Source of the DNA: Pseudomonadota bacterium
GTDB taxonomy: Bacteria > Pseudomonadota > Gammaproteobacteria > Burkholderiales > Rhodocyclaceae
DNA length: 64,000 bases
Reading direction: 5' to 3'
NCBI GenBank assembly: GCA_018240785.1
Contig: JAFEFC010000020.1
Coordinates: 1-64,000, forward strand
Part shown: positions 19,744 to 29,049 of the stretch, piece after piece
Layout: each line of letters opens with the position of its first letter
Position numbering within the stretch: the first letter of the stretch is position 1
Notes under the pieces: model-generated
Told to the model about the DNA's origin: nothing
What the model saw: only the letters and a program-made list of their open reading frames with translations
The model's database searches: none
Translations under genes and position numbers: made by a program

Positions 19744-21801
19744 TCAGGCATCCCGATGGCGGCGCGGCTTGTGCGTGGAGAAGGGCGCCTTGCCGCCGCG
19801 GTCGTCGTGCGATGCGGGGCGCGGCTTGTGCTCGTCGCGGCGCGGTGCACCGGGCTTGCCGTAGCCGCCGCCCGAACCATAGCCTCCACCTTTGCCGTAG
19901 CCGCCCGGCTTTCCCTGTCCGGTGCCGCGATCGCCGCCGCCCGGCCTGCCGCCTTCGCCACCATAGGAGCGTGGGCCCCGCCCGTCGTCGCCGTAGTTGC
20001 GCCGCGGCGCTTCATCGCGACGGAAACCTTCCTCGCGGCGGGCTCCCTCCTCGCGCGGCGGACGGCGGCGCTCCGGCACGGTGGCGGCTTCGGCATCCGT
20101 CAGCGGGCGGATGTTGAGCGGCAGTTGGCGGACTCGCGTGCGCCTGAGCGTTTCCAGCAGATCCGCGGGCAGGTTGGCGGGCAGTTCCACCGTGCTGAAA
20201 TCGTTGAACAGGTGGATCTGGCCGATGAACTTGCCTTCGATGCCGCCCTCGTTGGCGATGGCGCCGACGATTTCCTTGGGGCTGGCGCCATGGTTGCGGC
20301 CGACCTCGATGCGGTAGCGCGCCAGCGCGCCATCGGCGAAGGCGCGGCGCCGCTGCAGGATCTCGTCGCGGTTGGGGCGCTGCGGACGCTCGCGGGCGAT
20401 GCCGGTGGTGAAGGCCTCGTCGCGCGGCGGCCGGCCGCCGGTGTGCGTCGGTGCGGTGGCGAGATCCCAGCCGCGGCCGCTTTCCTCGATCTGCAGGGGG
20501 CGGTCACGTTGGGCGAGATAGGCGAGCGCCGCGGCGACTTCGTGGGCATCGATCTCGTTCTCCTCGACGAGGCCGTTGACCACGTCCATGAAGAAGCCGA
20601 GATCCTCGCTGCCCACGGTGTCGACCACCAGGCGCTTGAACTGCGCCACCCGCAGGTTGGAGACTTCCTCGCTGCTGGGCAGTGCGATCGGCGTGATCGG
20701 CTGGCGCGTCGCGCGCTCGATCATCTTCAGCATGCGCGTCTCGCGCGGCGCGACGAACAGGACCGCCACCCCCTCGCGCCCGGCGCGGCCGGTGCGGCCG
20801 ATGCGATGCACGTAGGCTTCGGTGTCGTAGGGGATGTCGTAGTTGATGACGTGCGAGATGCGCGGCACGTCGATGCCACGCGCGGCGACGTCGGTGGCGA
20901 TGACGATGTCGAGCGCGCCGGCCTTGAGCTGCTCGATCACGCGCTCGCGCATGCCCTGGGTCATGTCGCCGTTCAGCGCTGCCGCCGCGTAGCCGCGCGC
21001 GGCGAGCTTGTCGGCGAGCTCCTCGGTGGCGATCTTGGTGCGCACGAAGACGAGGGCGGCGTCGAAGCTTTCTTCCGCGTCGAGGATGCGTGTCAGCGCG
21101 TCGAGCTTGTCGACGCCGCGCACCAGCCAGTAGCGCTGGCTGATCTTGGCCACCGTGGCAGTGGCGGCGCGGATCTTCACTTCCTTGGGCTCGCGCAGGT
21201 GGCGGTGGGCCACGTCGCGGATCGCGTTGGGCATCGTCGCCGAGAACAGCGCGGTCTGGCGCGTGTCGGGCGTGTGCTCGAGGATCCATTCGACGTCGTC
21301 GATGAAGCCCATGCGCAGCATCTCGTCGGCCTCGTCGAGCACCAGGGAGCGCAGCGCGTCGAGCTTCAGGCTGCCGCGCTCGAGGTGGTCCATGATGCGG
21401 CCCGGCGTGCCGACCACGATCTGGGCGCCGCGCGACAACTGGCGCAACTGCACCACCATGCTCTGGCCGCCGTAGATCGGCAGGACGTGGAAGTTCTTCA
21501 GATGACGCGCGTACTTGGCGAAGGCTTCCGACACCTGGATCGCCAGCTCGCGCGTCGGCGTCAGCACGAGCACCTGCGGACGCGCGTCGGACAACTCCAG
21601 CCTGGCGAGCATGGGCAGCGCGAAGGCGGCCGTCTTGCCAGTGCCGGTCTGCGCTTCGCCGAGCAGATCGTGGCCGGCGAGCAGTTCCGGGATGCAGGCA
21701 GCCTGGATGGGGGAGGGCGTCTCGTAGCCGACGTCGGTGAGCGCGGCCAGGATGGGCTCGGGCAGGGCGAGGTCGGCGAAGCGGATGGTGGATTCGGTCA
21801 T
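19744..21801 (-). CDS. deaD: ATP-dependent RNA helicase DeaD (CsdA)
   Basis: A 685-residue DEAD-box helicase. Helicase motifs appear in order: F-x-Q region with GYETPSPIQ, AQTGTGKT (I), PTRELA (Ia), TPGR (Ib), DEAD (II), SAT (III), ATDVAARGID (V) and HRIGRTGRAGR (VI). Residues about 470-560 form the DbpA-type RNA-binding domain, and the last about 110 residues are a basic Gly/Arg-rich tail with GGYGKGGGYGSGG repeats. DeaD unwinds structured RNA in ribosome assembly and mRNA decay, especially in the cold. The next gene upstream on this strand is a cold-shock protein, but a terminator separates them. Confidence 0.96.
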   Translation of the reverse strand: MTESTIRFADLALPEPILAALTDVGYETPSPIQAACIPELLAGHDLLGEAQTGTGKTAAFALPMLARLELSDARPQVLVLTPTRELAIQVSEAFAKYARHLKNFHVLPIYGGQSMVVQLRQLSRGAQIVVGTPGRIMDHLERGSLKLDALRSLVLDEADEMLRMGFIDDVEWILEHTPDTRQTALFSATMPNAIRDVAHRHLREPKEVKIRAATATVAKISQRYWLVRGVDKLDALTRILDAEESFDAALVFVRTKIATEELADKLAARGYAAAALNGDMTQGMRERVIEQLKAGALDIVIATDVAARGIDVPRISHVINYDIPYDTEAYVHRIGRTGRAGREGVAVLFVAPRETRMLKMIERATRQPITPIALPSSEEVSNLRVAQFKRLVVDTVGSEDLGFFMDVVNGLVEENEIDAHEVAAALAYLAQRDRPLQIEESGRGWDLATAPTHTGGRPPRDEAFTTGIARERPQRPNRDEILQRRRAFADGALARYRIEVGRNHGASPKEIVGAIANEGGIEGKFIGQIHLFNDFSTVELPANLPADLLETLRRTRVRQLPLNIRPLTDAEAATVPERRRPPREEGARREEGFRRDEAPRRNYGDDGRGPRSYGGEGGRPGGGDRGTGQGKPGGYGKGGGYGSGGGYGKPGAPRRDEHKPRPASHDDRGGKAPFSTHKPRRHRDA

Positions 21802-21869
21802 GGCGATCGGGGTGCGCGGATAGCGCAGGCGGCGGACATCAAAACGCGATTATCGGCGATTCGGAGCCG

Positions 21870-21902
21870 CAAAAAGCAAAAACGCGGCACGAGGCCGCGT
21901 TT
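21870..21902 (-). terminator. Rho-independent terminator after the cold-shock gene
   Basis: On the minus strand, a 9-bp perfect stem (21894-21902 with 21880-21888, CTCGT loop) is followed by TTTTTGCTTTTT. It sits 25 bp after the cold-shock stop codon and before deaD. Confidence 0.85.
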
Positions 21903-21926
21903 CGATGATTCGGCGAGAGGCGCCGA

Positions 21927-22136
21927 TTACAGCGGGCGGATGTTCGCCGCTTGCAGGCCCTTGGGACCCGTCTTGACTTCGAATTCGACGCGCTGGTTTT
22001 CAGCCAGGCTCTTGAAACCCTTGCTCTGGATTTCCGAGAAGTGGGCGAACAGGTCTTCGCCGCCGTTTTCCGGGGTGATGAAGCCGAAGCCCTTGGCGTC
22101 GTTGAACCACTTGACGGTACCGGTTTGAGTGCTCAT
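21927..22136 (-). CDS. Cold-shock-domain protein (CspA family)
   Basis: A 69-residue single OB-fold RNA chaperone. RNP1 is KGFGFITPE and RNP2 is DLFAHFSEI; the start [12 protein letters not shown] and end [13 protein letters not shown] are typical. It binds single-stranded RNA and DNA and melts secondary structure. A 5' region of about 300 bp without a gene lies ahead of it, as expected for thermosensitive csp leaders, and an intrinsic terminator follows. It is monocistronic by these signs. Confidence 0.96.
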   Translation of the reverse strand: MSTQTGTVKWFNDAKGFGFITPENGGEDLFAHFSEIQSKGFKSLAENQRVEFEVKTGPKGLQAANIRPL

Positions 22137-22448
22137 TTGCGTTCCATTTTCAAAAATGATTGGGCTTGCGCCCGAAAGGTGCAGGAACGATCAAGAAACG
22201 TAATCCAGAGGAATCAGACCGGCACGCGTTCTCTTGGAACACGCTGGGGTAACCACCAGAACAACCACTGCTTGAATCGACTGCGAGCGGCACGATACAC
22301 GGTTTCCGCGGCGTGCGCGAATTTATTTCGAGTGGAAATAAAAAATTCCTGTCGCCGTGTCGTGGGATGCGAATCGTTCGCAGATGGCATGGGAAAAAAC
22401 CCGCGGGTGGCGTGGGATAATCGGCACATTCAAGTTCAGGGATCATCC
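22137..22448. promoter_or_regulatory. Shared divergent upstream region of the cold-shock gene and rbgA
   Basis: This 312-bp gap holds no credible gene. It is richer in A+T than its surroundings, notably at 22320-22350. On the minus strand the part next to the gene would form a long 5' leader for the cold-shock gene. On the plus strand an extended -10 (TGGGATAAT at 22413-22421) lies 28 bp before the rbgA ATG, without a good -35. A 98-residue minus-strand frame here has low-complexity composition and no family resemblance. Confidence 0.5.
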
Positions 22449-23372
22449 ATGCCCATCCAGTGGTTTCCCGGTCACATGGCGTCGGCGCGCAAGAAGGCGG
22501 CCGAGGCCATGGCGGCCATCGACGTCGTCATCGAAGTGACCGACGCCCGCCTGCCCGAGGCCAGCAGCAATCCGATGATCGCCGAACTGAGGCGCTTCCG
22601 TAATCGGCCCTGCCTCAAGCTGCTGAACAAGTCCGACCTGGCCGACCCGGCCGTGACGCGCGCCTGGATGGACTTCTACAACCGTCAGCCCGGCGTCAAG
22701 GCAGTGGCGATCTCCGCCAAGAGCGCGGCCGAGGTGGCGCGCATCCCGGCACTGTGCCGGCAGTTGGCGCCGCACCGCGACGATGGCGTGAAGCCCTTGC
22801 GCATGATCATCATGGGCATCCCCAACGTCGGCAAGTCGACGCTGATGAATGCGCTGCTCAAGCGCAAGGTGGCCAAGGTCGGTGACGAGCCGGCGGTGAC
22901 CAAGCATCAGCAGACGCTGGATCTTGGACCGGGCATGACGCTCACCGACACGCCCGGCATGATGTGGCCCAAGATCGAGTTCGATTCCGACGGCTACATG
23001 CTCGCGGCCAGCCATGCGATCGGCCGCAATGCGGTCATCGACGAGGAAGTGGCTGCCTTCCTGGCGGACATCCTGCTCAAGCGCTATGCGCCGCTGGTTG
23101 CTGCGCGCTACCGGCTGCAAACCGCAGGCCTCGACGGTCCGGCGCTGGTCGAGACCGTCGGGCGCCGGCGCGGCTGCCTGGTCAAGGGCGGCGGCCTGGA
23201 TCTGGAAAAGGCGGCGCAGATCCTGCTGCAGGATTATCGCGATGGCACGCTCGGCCGCATCAGCCTGGAAACACCGGAGACGCGCGTGGCGATGATCGCC
23301 GAAGCGTGGGCGGCGCGCGCCGCCGGCGAGCCGCAGTCCGACCAGGCGCCGCGCGAGGACGAGGACGAGTGA
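22449..23372 (+). CDS. rbgA: Ribosome biogenesis GTPase RbgA/YlqF
   Basis: A 307-residue circularly permuted GTPase. Motif order is G4 (NKSDLAD), G5 (SAKSA), G1 (GIPNVGKST), then G3 (DTPG), and the N terminus is the typical IQWFPGHMASARKKA. In Bacillus it acts late in 50S subunit assembly; the role in proteobacteria is inferred from homology. The C-terminal about 100 residues form the helical ANTAR-like domain and end in an acidic tail (PREDEDE). The start is the ATG at 22449, despite an open frame extending far upstream through the cold-shock gene region. Confidence 0.94.
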   Translation: MPIQWFPGHMASARKKAAEAMAAIDVVIEVTDARLPEASSNPMIAELRRFRNRPCLKLLNKSDLADPAVTRAWMDFYNRQPGVKAVAISAKSAAEVARIPALCRQLAPHRDDGVKPLRMIIMGIPNVGKSTLMNALLKRKVAKVGDEPAVTKHQQTLDLGPGMTLTDTPGMMWPKIEFDSDGYMLAASHAIGRNAVIDEEVAAFLADILLKRYAPLVAARYRLQTAGLDGPALVETVGRRRGCLVKGGGLDLEKAAQILLQDYRDGTLGRISLETPETRVAMIAEAWAARAAGEPQSDQAPREDEDE

Positions 23373-23445
23373 GTTAGGTCGCCGATGCTACTGTGTCAAT
23401 GGGCGCTCCCCCGCCTGCGGCGTCCTTGTCCTCGTTACAGGGGGT

Positions 23446-23685
23446 TCACGATGCCGGCCCTTCGCCCTGCGGCTTGATCTCGATCCACTGCAGCCACTGC
23501 CCGCAGGCGTTGCGCGGACCGCGCAGCGATGCATGCCAGGGCCCTTCGTTGCAGGCGCCGCGCGGATTGGCCGGATTCAGGTGCACCGTCTGGCCGTCAT
23601 CGCCGATGCGGCGTTCGCCGCCCCAGCGGTTGCAGGTCGAGCAGCGGCGCAGTTCGCCGACGAGCATCGGGGGGCGGGTACTCAT
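23446..23685 (-). CDS. Small Cys-containing protein, possible zinc ribbon
   Basis: A 79-residue protein with a CSTC pair at about residues 15-18 and two further Cys (GACNEG and NACGQW), a spacing compatible with one zinc site. Trp-rich WLQWIEI lies near the end. I do not recognise the family. Coding potential is supported by a sensible gene-like position: its ATG is 10 bp after the stop of the YitT gene on the same strand, so it could be the second gene of that operon. It converges on rbgA with about 70 bp between stops. Confidence 0.6.
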   Translation of the reverse strand: MSTRPPMLVGELRRCSTCNRWGGERRIGDDGQTVHLNPANPRGACNEGPWHASLRGPRNACGQWLQWIEIKPQGEGPAS

Positions 23686-23695
23686 CGCGGCCGGC

Positions 23696-24316
23696 TCAGA
23701 CGCCGAAGTAGCGGTCCGGGCGGTGGTTGATCATGATCACCAGGTTGAGCGCGAAAGCGCCCAGCACCGACAGCACCACCTTGTCCGGCGCGACGACGGC
23801 GAAGGCGGCGCCCAGGATGCCGCTGTCGGCCACCATCTGCACCGTGCCGGCGCGCCAGCCGCGGGTCTTCTGCAGGTAGATCGCCAGCACGCCGATGCCG
23901 CCCAGGCTGGCGCCGTGGCGGATCAGGATCAGGATGCCGGTCCCTGCCAGCAGGCCGGCCATGATTGCGGCGAACACCGGGTCGAGGCGTGCGAAGGTGA
24001 CCAGGCGCGGCAACAGTTCGGTGTAGAGCGACAGGATGCCGACCGCGCAGAAAGTCTTCACCGTGAAGCGCGTGCCGATGGCCTTGAGGCCGAAGACATA
24101 GAACGGCAGGTTGAGGATGAACAGCAGGGCGCCGAGCGGCCAGCCCGCCGAGTAGTGCAGCAGGAAGGCGAGGCCGGTGGTGCCGCCGGTGAGCAAGGCT
24201 GCGTCGCGGAACATGACCACCGCCAAGCCGACGAAAAGACTGCCGATGAGCACGCCCTGCACGTCCTCGATGAGGCTGTGGCGAGCGGGTTCGGGGAGCG
24301 GAGCGGGGTCGGTCAT
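23696..24316 (-). CDS. YitT-family membrane protein
   Basis: A 206-residue membrane protein with five or six hydrophobic segments. Family features are DVQGVLIGSLFVGLAVVMFRDA, LLTGGTTGLAFLLHYSAGWPLG, LNLPFYVFGLKAIG and RHGASLGGIGVLAIYL. It lacks the C-terminal DUF2179 domain of longer YitT proteins. Transport of a small solute is suspected for the family but not established. I chose the ATG at 24316; the open frame continues to 25024 but overlaps the divergent hydrolase gene. A small Cys protein follows on the same strand. Confidence 0.85.
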   Translation of the reverse strand: MTDPAPLPEPARHSLIEDVQGVLIGSLFVGLAVVMFRDAALLTGGTTGLAFLLHYSAGWPLGALLFILNLPFYVFGLKAIGTRFTVKTFCAVGILSLYTELLPRLVTFARLDPVFAAIMAGLLAGTGILILIRHGASLGGIGVLAIYLQKTRGWRAGTVQMVADSGILGAAFAVVAPDKVVLSVLGAFALNLVIMINHRPDRYFGV

Positions 24317-24406
24317 GGTGGATGTTGCGGCAGCGATGCGGTTTCGAGGGGCGGATGATACCGGCGCGGGCGAGGCGTGACGCCAGCGTTTGTTATCATG
24401 GTGGCG

Positions 24407-25285
24407 ATGAAAACGTCCCGATCCCGCTTCGTCGATGTGCGCGGCGTGCGCTACCACCTGCGCGAGTGGGGTGACGAAGGCGCGCCCAAGCTGTTCATGC
24501 TGCATGGCTGGATGGACGCGTCGGCCTCGTTCCAGTTCATCGTCGATGCACTGGCGTGCGGCTGGCACGTCATCGCGCCCGACTGGCGCGGCTTTGGCCG
24601 CAGCGGCTGGTGTGGCGATGCCTACTGGTTTCCGGACTACCTTGCCGATCTCGATGCCATCCTGCGCCTGACGGAGCCTGATGCGCCGGTCAGGCTGGTC
24701 GGCCACAGCATGGGCGGCAACGTGGCCTGCATGTATGCCGGAGCGCGCCCGGCGCGCGTCGCCGCAGTGGTGGCGCTCGATGCCTTCGGGCTGGCCGACC
24801 GCAGGGCGGACGAGGCGCCCGGACGCTACGAGAAATGGCTGAACGAACTCGCCGCGCCGGTCTCCTTTCGCGACTACCCGGATTTCGACGCGCTGGCGCG
24901 GCGCCTGCAGCGCGACAACCCGCGCCTGCCGGCGGAGCGGGCGCGCTGGCTTGCCGAACACCTGGGCGAGGAGATCCAGGGCGAGGGCGGACACGTCGTG
25001 CGGCTGGCGGGCGACCCGGCGCATCGGCGTGTGAATCCGGTGCTATACCGCCGCGCCGAGGCCGAAGCCTGCTGGCGGCGCGCGACGGCGCCGGTGCTGT
25101 GGATCGAGCCCGACGATGCGGTGCTGCGGCGACATCTCGGTGTGAGCGACGCCGCACACGAGGCGGCGCGCGGCTGCTTCCGCGCGCTGCGCGTGGTGAC
25201 GCTCGAGGGCGCCGGCCACAACCTGCATCACGAGCAGCCGGAAGCGGTGGCGCGAATCATCGAGGACTTCCTGCTGTCACAGTAA
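24407..25285 (+). CDS. Alpha/beta hydrolase
   Basis: A 292-residue alpha/beta-hydrolase-fold enzyme. The oxyanion-hole region is MLHGWMDASASF, the nucleophile elbow GHSMGGN holds the catalytic Ser, and the catalytic His is in GAGHNLHHE near the end. The region GWHVIAPDWRGFGRSGW is typical of esterases and related C-C hydrolases. The substrate is not predictable. Two earlier in-frame starts (24377 and 24398) exist; the ATG at 24407 best fits the expected domain start. It is divergent from the YitT gene. Confidence 0.88.
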   Translation: MKTSRSRFVDVRGVRYHLREWGDEGAPKLFMLHGWMDASASFQFIVDALACGWHVIAPDWRGFGRSGWCGDAYWFPDYLADLDAILRLTEPDAPVRLVGHSMGGNVACMYAGARPARVAAVVALDAFGLADRRADEAPGRYEKWLNELAAPVSFRDYPDFDALARRLQRDNPRLPAERARWLAEHLGEEIQGEGGHVVRLAGDPAHRRVNPVLYRRAEAEACWRRATAPVLWIEPDDAVLRRHLGVSDAAHEAARGCFRALRVVTLEGAGHNLHHEQPEAVARIIEDFLLSQ

Positions 25286-25346
25286 GGCGCGGGCGAGAGG
25301 TGTCGAATCTGGCCCGGAACCGCGCGAGCATTGTCGAACCTTGCCC

Positions 25347-26186
25347 ATGAGCCCCATGAACGTCGATCTGCATAGTCACTCCACCGTGTCCGACGGCTGG
25401 CTGGAACCGCGAGCGCTGGTGCAGCGTGGCGCAACCAACGGCGTCGAGCTGATGGCGCTCACCGACCACGACGAGGTCGGCGGCATCGATGCGGCAGCCG
25501 AGGCGGCGGCGGAAATCGGTGTCCAGCTCGTCCCGGGCGTCGAGATCTCGGTGTCCTTCGCCGGCGAGACGGTGCATATCGTCGGCCTCGGTATCGATCA
25601 CCGTTGCCCGACGCTGGTGGACGCCCTTGCCGAGCTGCGTGCCGGCCGTGATGCGCGTGCGCGGCGCATGTCCGATGAGCTGGCGCGCTGCGGCATCGCC
25701 GACGCCTACGAGGGCGCGCGGCGCTTCGCGCGCAATCCGGAGCTGGTGAGCCGCGCGCATTTTGCCCGGCACCTGGTGGCGAGCGGCGTCATGCCCGACG
25801 TCAAGACGGTGTTCGACCATTACCTCGCGCGCGGCAAGCCGGGCTTCGTCGCGCACCAGTGGGCAGCGCTGGTCGATGCGGTGAGCTGGATCCGCGCTGC
25901 GGGCGGCATCGCCGTGGTGGCGCATCCGGCGCGTTACCGGCTTTCGGGGGCGGACATGGCGCGGCTGTTCGACGAGTTCATCGCCGCCGGCGGCGAAGCG
26001 GTGGAAGTGGTGTCCGGTGCGCACTCCGCGGACGAGATGCGGCGCTTCGCCACGGTGGCCCGCCAGCGCGGCCTGCTGGCGTCGCGGGCGTCCGATTTCC
26101 ATGGCGAGAAGGAGAGCACGGTGGATATCGGCCGCTGCAATCCGCTGCCCGCCGACCTGACGCCGGTGTGGTCGCGCCTCATCTGA
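25347..26186 (+). CDS. PHP-domain phosphoesterase (RNase AM / nucleoside bisphosphate phosphatase type)
   Basis: A 279-residue metal-dependent PHP enzyme. Metal-binding motifs are DLHSHST, LTDHDEVGG, VPGVEIS, HIVGLGI, VVAHPARYR and SDFHGE. These and the length match the YciV/TrpH group, whose members hydrolyse 3',5'-nucleoside bisphosphates and trim RNA 5' ends (RNase AM). Several close starts exist (TTG 25341, ATG 25347, ATG 25356). It precedes the YciO-like gene by 29 bp; the same pair is adjacent in E. coli, which supports the assignment. Confidence 0.92.
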   Translation: MSPMNVDLHSHSTVSDGWLEPRALVQRGATNGVELMALTDHDEVGGIDAAAEAAAEIGVQLVPGVEISVSFAGETVHIVGLGIDHRCPTLVDALAELRAGRDARARRMSDELARCGIADAYEGARRFARNPELVSRAHFARHLVASGVMPDVKTVFDHYLARGKPGFVAHQWAALVDAVSWIRAAGGIAVVAHPARYRLSGADMARLFDEFIAAGGEAVEVVSGAHSADEMRRFATVARQRGLLASRASDFHGEKESTVDIGRCNPLPADLTPVWSRLI

Positions 26187-26215
26187 AAACGACAAGACAA
26201 GGTTTCTGAAGAAAA

Positions 26216-26848
26216 ATGGCCCAGTTCTTTTCCCTGCATCCCGAGCAGCCTCAGCCGCGACTGATCCGGCAGGCGGCCGACATCCTGCGCAACGGCGGGC
26301 TGATGGCCTTTCCGACCGACTCGGCCTACGCGCTTGGTTGCCTGACGGGCGATGCCAGCCTGCTCGACCGCATCCGCCGCATCCGCGGTGTCGACGAGCG
26401 TCACCATTTCACCCTCATGTGCCGCGATCTGTCCGAGATCGCCACCTATGCGCGGGTGGACAACAGCCAGTACCGGCTGCTGAAGGCGGTCACGCCCGGC
26501 CCCTACACCTTCATTCTCGAGGGCACGAAGGAGCTGCCGCGCCGGGTGCTGCATCCCAAGCGCAAGACCATCGGCCTGCGCATTCCCGAGCATGCGGTGG
26601 TCTCGGCGCTGCTGGCCGAACTCGACGGTCCGCTGCTGAGCTCGACGCTGCTGCTGCCGGGTGAGGAGCACCCGATGTCGGACCCGGAGGAAATCCGCGA
26701 TCGCCTCGGCAAGCAGGTCGACCTGGTGATCGAGGCCGGTTACTGCGGCCCGGAGGCGACGACGGTGATCGACCTGACGTCGGGCGTGCCCGAGCTGGTG
26801 CGCGCAGGGCGCGGCGACCTCGCGCCTTTCGGGCTGGAAGCGGAGTGA
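26216..26848 (+). CDS. yciO: YciO/Sua5-family protein (threonylcarbamoyl-AMP synthase-like)
   Basis: A 210-residue YrdC-fold protein. Signature segments are GGLMAFPTDSAYALGC, RIRRIRGVDERHHFTLMC, PGPYTFILEGTKELPRR, KTIGLRIPEH and LSSTLLLPGEE. It resembles YciO more than the essential TsaC/Sua5 enzyme of t6A tRNA modification; YciO binds ATP and double-stranded RNA, and its synthase activity is weak or uncertain. It sits between the PHP and M50 genes, all on the plus strand, spaced 29 and 73 bp apart. Confidence 0.9.
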   Translation: MAQFFSLHPEQPQPRLIRQAADILRNGGLMAFPTDSAYALGCLTGDASLLDRIRRIRGVDERHHFTLMCRDLSEIATYARVDNSQYRLLKAVTPGPYTFILEGTKELPRRVLHPKRKTIGLRIPEHAVVSALLAELDGPLLSSTLLLPGEEHPMSDPEEIRDRLGKQVDLVIEAGYCGPEATTVIDLTSGVPELVRAGRGDLAPFGLEAE

Positions 26849-26921
26849 AGCCGCAGAAGAGCGGCGTCCGGGAGGCCTGCAAGGCCTCTGCTAGAATGCA
26901 TGTTTTGCTGACGGTCGTTTC

Positions 26922-27581
26922 ATGGATTCGCTGATTTCCACGCTCGCCATCTGGGCGCTCCCGGTCGTGCTCGCGATCACGCTGCACGAGGCGGCGCACG
27001 GTTATGTGGCGCGCCATTTCGGGGATCCGACGGCCCACCTCGCCGGCCGCATCACGCTCAATCCGCTGCGCCACATCGATCCGGTCGGCACCGTGCTGGT
27101 GCCGGCGCTGATCCTGGTGGCAAGCGCGCTGTTCGGCGCGGGCGGCATCCTGTTCGGCTGGGCGAAGCCGGTGCCGGTCAATTTCGGGCGCCTGCGCAAC
27201 CCCAAGGCAGACATGCTGTGGGTGGCGGCGGCGGGGCCGTTCGTCAATCTGCTGATGGCAGTGGCATGGGGTGTGCTGTTCAAGATTGCCGCCAGCACCG
27301 CGCCGGGCGCTTACACCATGCCGATGATGAAGATGGCCGACGCCGGCATGCAGATCAACACCGTGCTGATGGTGCTGAACCTCTTCCCGCTGCCGCCGCT
27401 CGATGGCGGTCGCATCGCGGTGAGCTTGCTGCCCAACCGCCTGGCGTGGAAATACGCGCGCATCGAGCCTTATGGCTTTCCCATCCTGCTGGTGCTGCTG
27501 TTCACCGGCGTGCTGGGCGCGATCATGTGGCCGGTGATGGCGATCTTCCGCTATCTGCTGGCGGTCGTGCTCGGTTTCTGA
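26922..27581 (+). CDS. Site-2 protease family (M50) membrane metalloprotease
   Basis: A 219-residue integral membrane protein with about five or six helices. The zinc site HEAAH is in helix 1-2 (ITLHEAAHGYVARHFGDP) and the third ligand motif is NLFPLPPLDGG. It has no PDZ domain, so it belongs to the short S2P/YwhC-like group rather than RseP. It may cleave membrane proteins within the bilayer; the target is unknown. The scpA gene begins 57 bp downstream, an association seen in other bacteria. Confidence 0.92.
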   Translation: MDSLISTLAIWALPVVLAITLHEAAHGYVARHFGDPTAHLAGRITLNPLRHIDPVGTVLVPALILVASALFGAGGILFGWAKPVPVNFGRLRNPKADMLWVAAAGPFVNLLMAVAWGVLFKIAASTAPGAYTMPMMKMADAGMQINTVLMVLNLFPLPPLDGGRIAVSLLPNRLAWKYARIEPYGFPILLVLLFTGVLGAIMWPVMAIFRYLLAVVLGF

Positions 27582-27638
27582 TGCGATGATGGGTGTGATG
27601 TTGCGTTCCGTCGTGAAGCGTGCGGCCGCGGTGCGGGC

Positions 27639-28469
27639 ATGAACCTGCCGCTGGAACTGGCGCCGCTGGAAGCGGCGGGCGAACTCGAGGGCGTCGCGCG
27701 CTTGTATGGCGAGCCCCTGCTCGAACTGCCCAAAGACCTGTATATTCCGCCCGACGCGCTGCAGGTATTTCTCGAGGCTTTCGAAGGGCCGCTGGATCTG
27801 TTGCTGTACCTGATCCGCAGGGCCAATCTCAACGTCCTCGACATCCCGATGGCACCACTGACGGCGCAGTACCTGCAGTACGTCGAGGCGATGCGCGCGT
27901 CCAACCTCGAGCTTGCGGCGGAATACCTGCTGATGGCTGCGGTCCTGCTCGAGATCAAGTCGCGCATGCTGTTGCCACGGCCACCGCGCGAGAGCACCGA
28001 GGAAGAGGATCCGCGCGCAGAGCTTGTGCGCCGCCTGCTCGAATACGAGCAGATGAAACGCGCCGCGGCGACGATCGACCAGTTGCCGCGGGTCGAGCGC
28101 GACTTCGAATGGGTGGGCGTGTTCGTCGCCGAGAAGGTGTTCGAGCGCCAGCCGGAGGTCAGCCTGCACGACTTGCAACTCGCGTGGCTGCGCATCATGA
28201 AGAAGGCGCGGCTGACGCAGCATCACCGTGTCGGGCGCGAGCAGTTGTCGGTGCGCGAGCACATGACGGACATCCTGCGCCGACTGCGCGCCGGTGCTTA
28301 TGTGATGTTCGATACCCTGTTCGATGTCGGGCTCGGTGCGCCGGGCCTGGTGGTGAGCTTTCTCGCCGTGCTCGAGTTGGTGAAGGAAAAGCTGGTCGAA
28401 GTGACCCAGAACGAGGCGTTTGCGCCGATCTATGTGAAGCTGGCAGATGCAACCCGCGACCACGCCTGA
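27639..28469 (+). CDS. scpA: Segregation and condensation protein A
   Basis: A 276-residue kleisin that bridges the SMC ATPase heads and binds ScpB, compacting and separating chromosomes. The family region [37 protein letters not shown] (residues about 40-75) and [21 protein letters not shown] are clear, with the C-terminal winged helix near [17 protein letters not shown]. About 38 N-terminal residues precede the conserved core. It overlaps scpB by 23 bp, so translation is coupled. Confidence 0.95.
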   Translation: MNLPLELAPLEAAGELEGVARLYGEPLLELPKDLYIPPDALQVFLEAFEGPLDLLLYLIRRANLNVLDIPMAPLTAQYLQYVEAMRASNLELAAEYLLMAAVLLEIKSRMLLPRPPRESTEEEDPRAELVRRLLEYEQMKRAAATIDQLPRVERDFEWVGVFVAEKVFERQPEVSLHDLQLAWLRIMKKARLTQHHRVGREQLSVREHMTDILRRLRAGAYVMFDTLFDVGLGAPGLVVSFLAVLELVKEKLVEVTQNEAFAPIYVKLADATRDHA

Positions 28470-29049
28470 AGCATGGGTGCGCATCGTCGAGGCCGCGTTG
28501 CTGGCCGCGCCCGCGCCCCTGGCGGTGTCGGAGCTGCGCCGCCTGTTCGACGAGGACCCCGGCCCCGACCTGGTACGCCGCCTGCTCGACGAGCTGCGCA
28601 CTGAATGGGCCGCTGCGGGCCGCGGCGTGGAGCTGGTGCAACTGGCAAGCGGCTGGCGGTTTCAGACGCGACCCGAGTATCAGGCCTACCTCGACCGGCT
28701 CAAGGAAGAGAAGCCGCCGCGCTACTCGCGCGCGGTGATGGAGACGCTTGCGATCATCGCCTACCGCCAGCCGGTGACGCGCGGCGACATCGAGGACATC
28801 CGCGGCGTCGCGGTGTCGCCGAGCGTTCTGAAAACATTGGAATCACGCGGATGGATCGATGTCGTCGGCCACCGCGACACGCCCGGGCGGCCCGCGCTGT
28901 TCGCGACCACACGGCGCTTTCTCGACGACATGGGTCTGCGCAGCCTGACCGAACTGCCTGCGCTTACCGAGATTGAAAGGATCATGGATCTTGTCGACAC
29001 CTCGCAAATCGAATCGGCCGCTGCGCCCGCCCCTGAAGAAGAAGCCTGA
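28447..29049 (+). CDS. scpB: Segregation and condensation protein B
   Basis: A 200-residue protein with two winged-helix domains that dimerises and binds ScpA in the SMC complex. Visible segments are [65 protein letters not shown] and [17 protein letters not shown]. It overlaps scpA by 23 bp at its start and rluB by about 59 bp at its end. The Ala/Glu-rich last residues lie in the rluB overlap. Confidence 0.95.
   Translation: MQPATTPEAWVRIVEAALLAAPAPLAVSELRRLFDEDPGPDLVRRLLDELRTEWAAAGRGVELVQLASGWRFQTRPEYQAYLDRLKEEKPPRYSRAVMETLAIIAYRQPVTRGDIEDIRGVAVSPSVLKTLESRGWIDVVGHRDTPGRPALFATTRRFLDDMGLRSLTELPALTEIERIMDLVDTSQIESAAAPAPEEEA

Noticed and set aside
18781-22128. An 1115-codon plus-strand frame opposite srkA, deaD and the cold-shock gene.
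   Set aside because: It spans three well-defined minus-strand genes and a terminator and has no recognisable domain.
22150-22446. A 98-codon minus-strand frame upstream of the cold-shock gene.
   Set aside because: Located in the expected 5' leader, with no ribosome-binding site noted and unlike any family; better explained as leader RNA.
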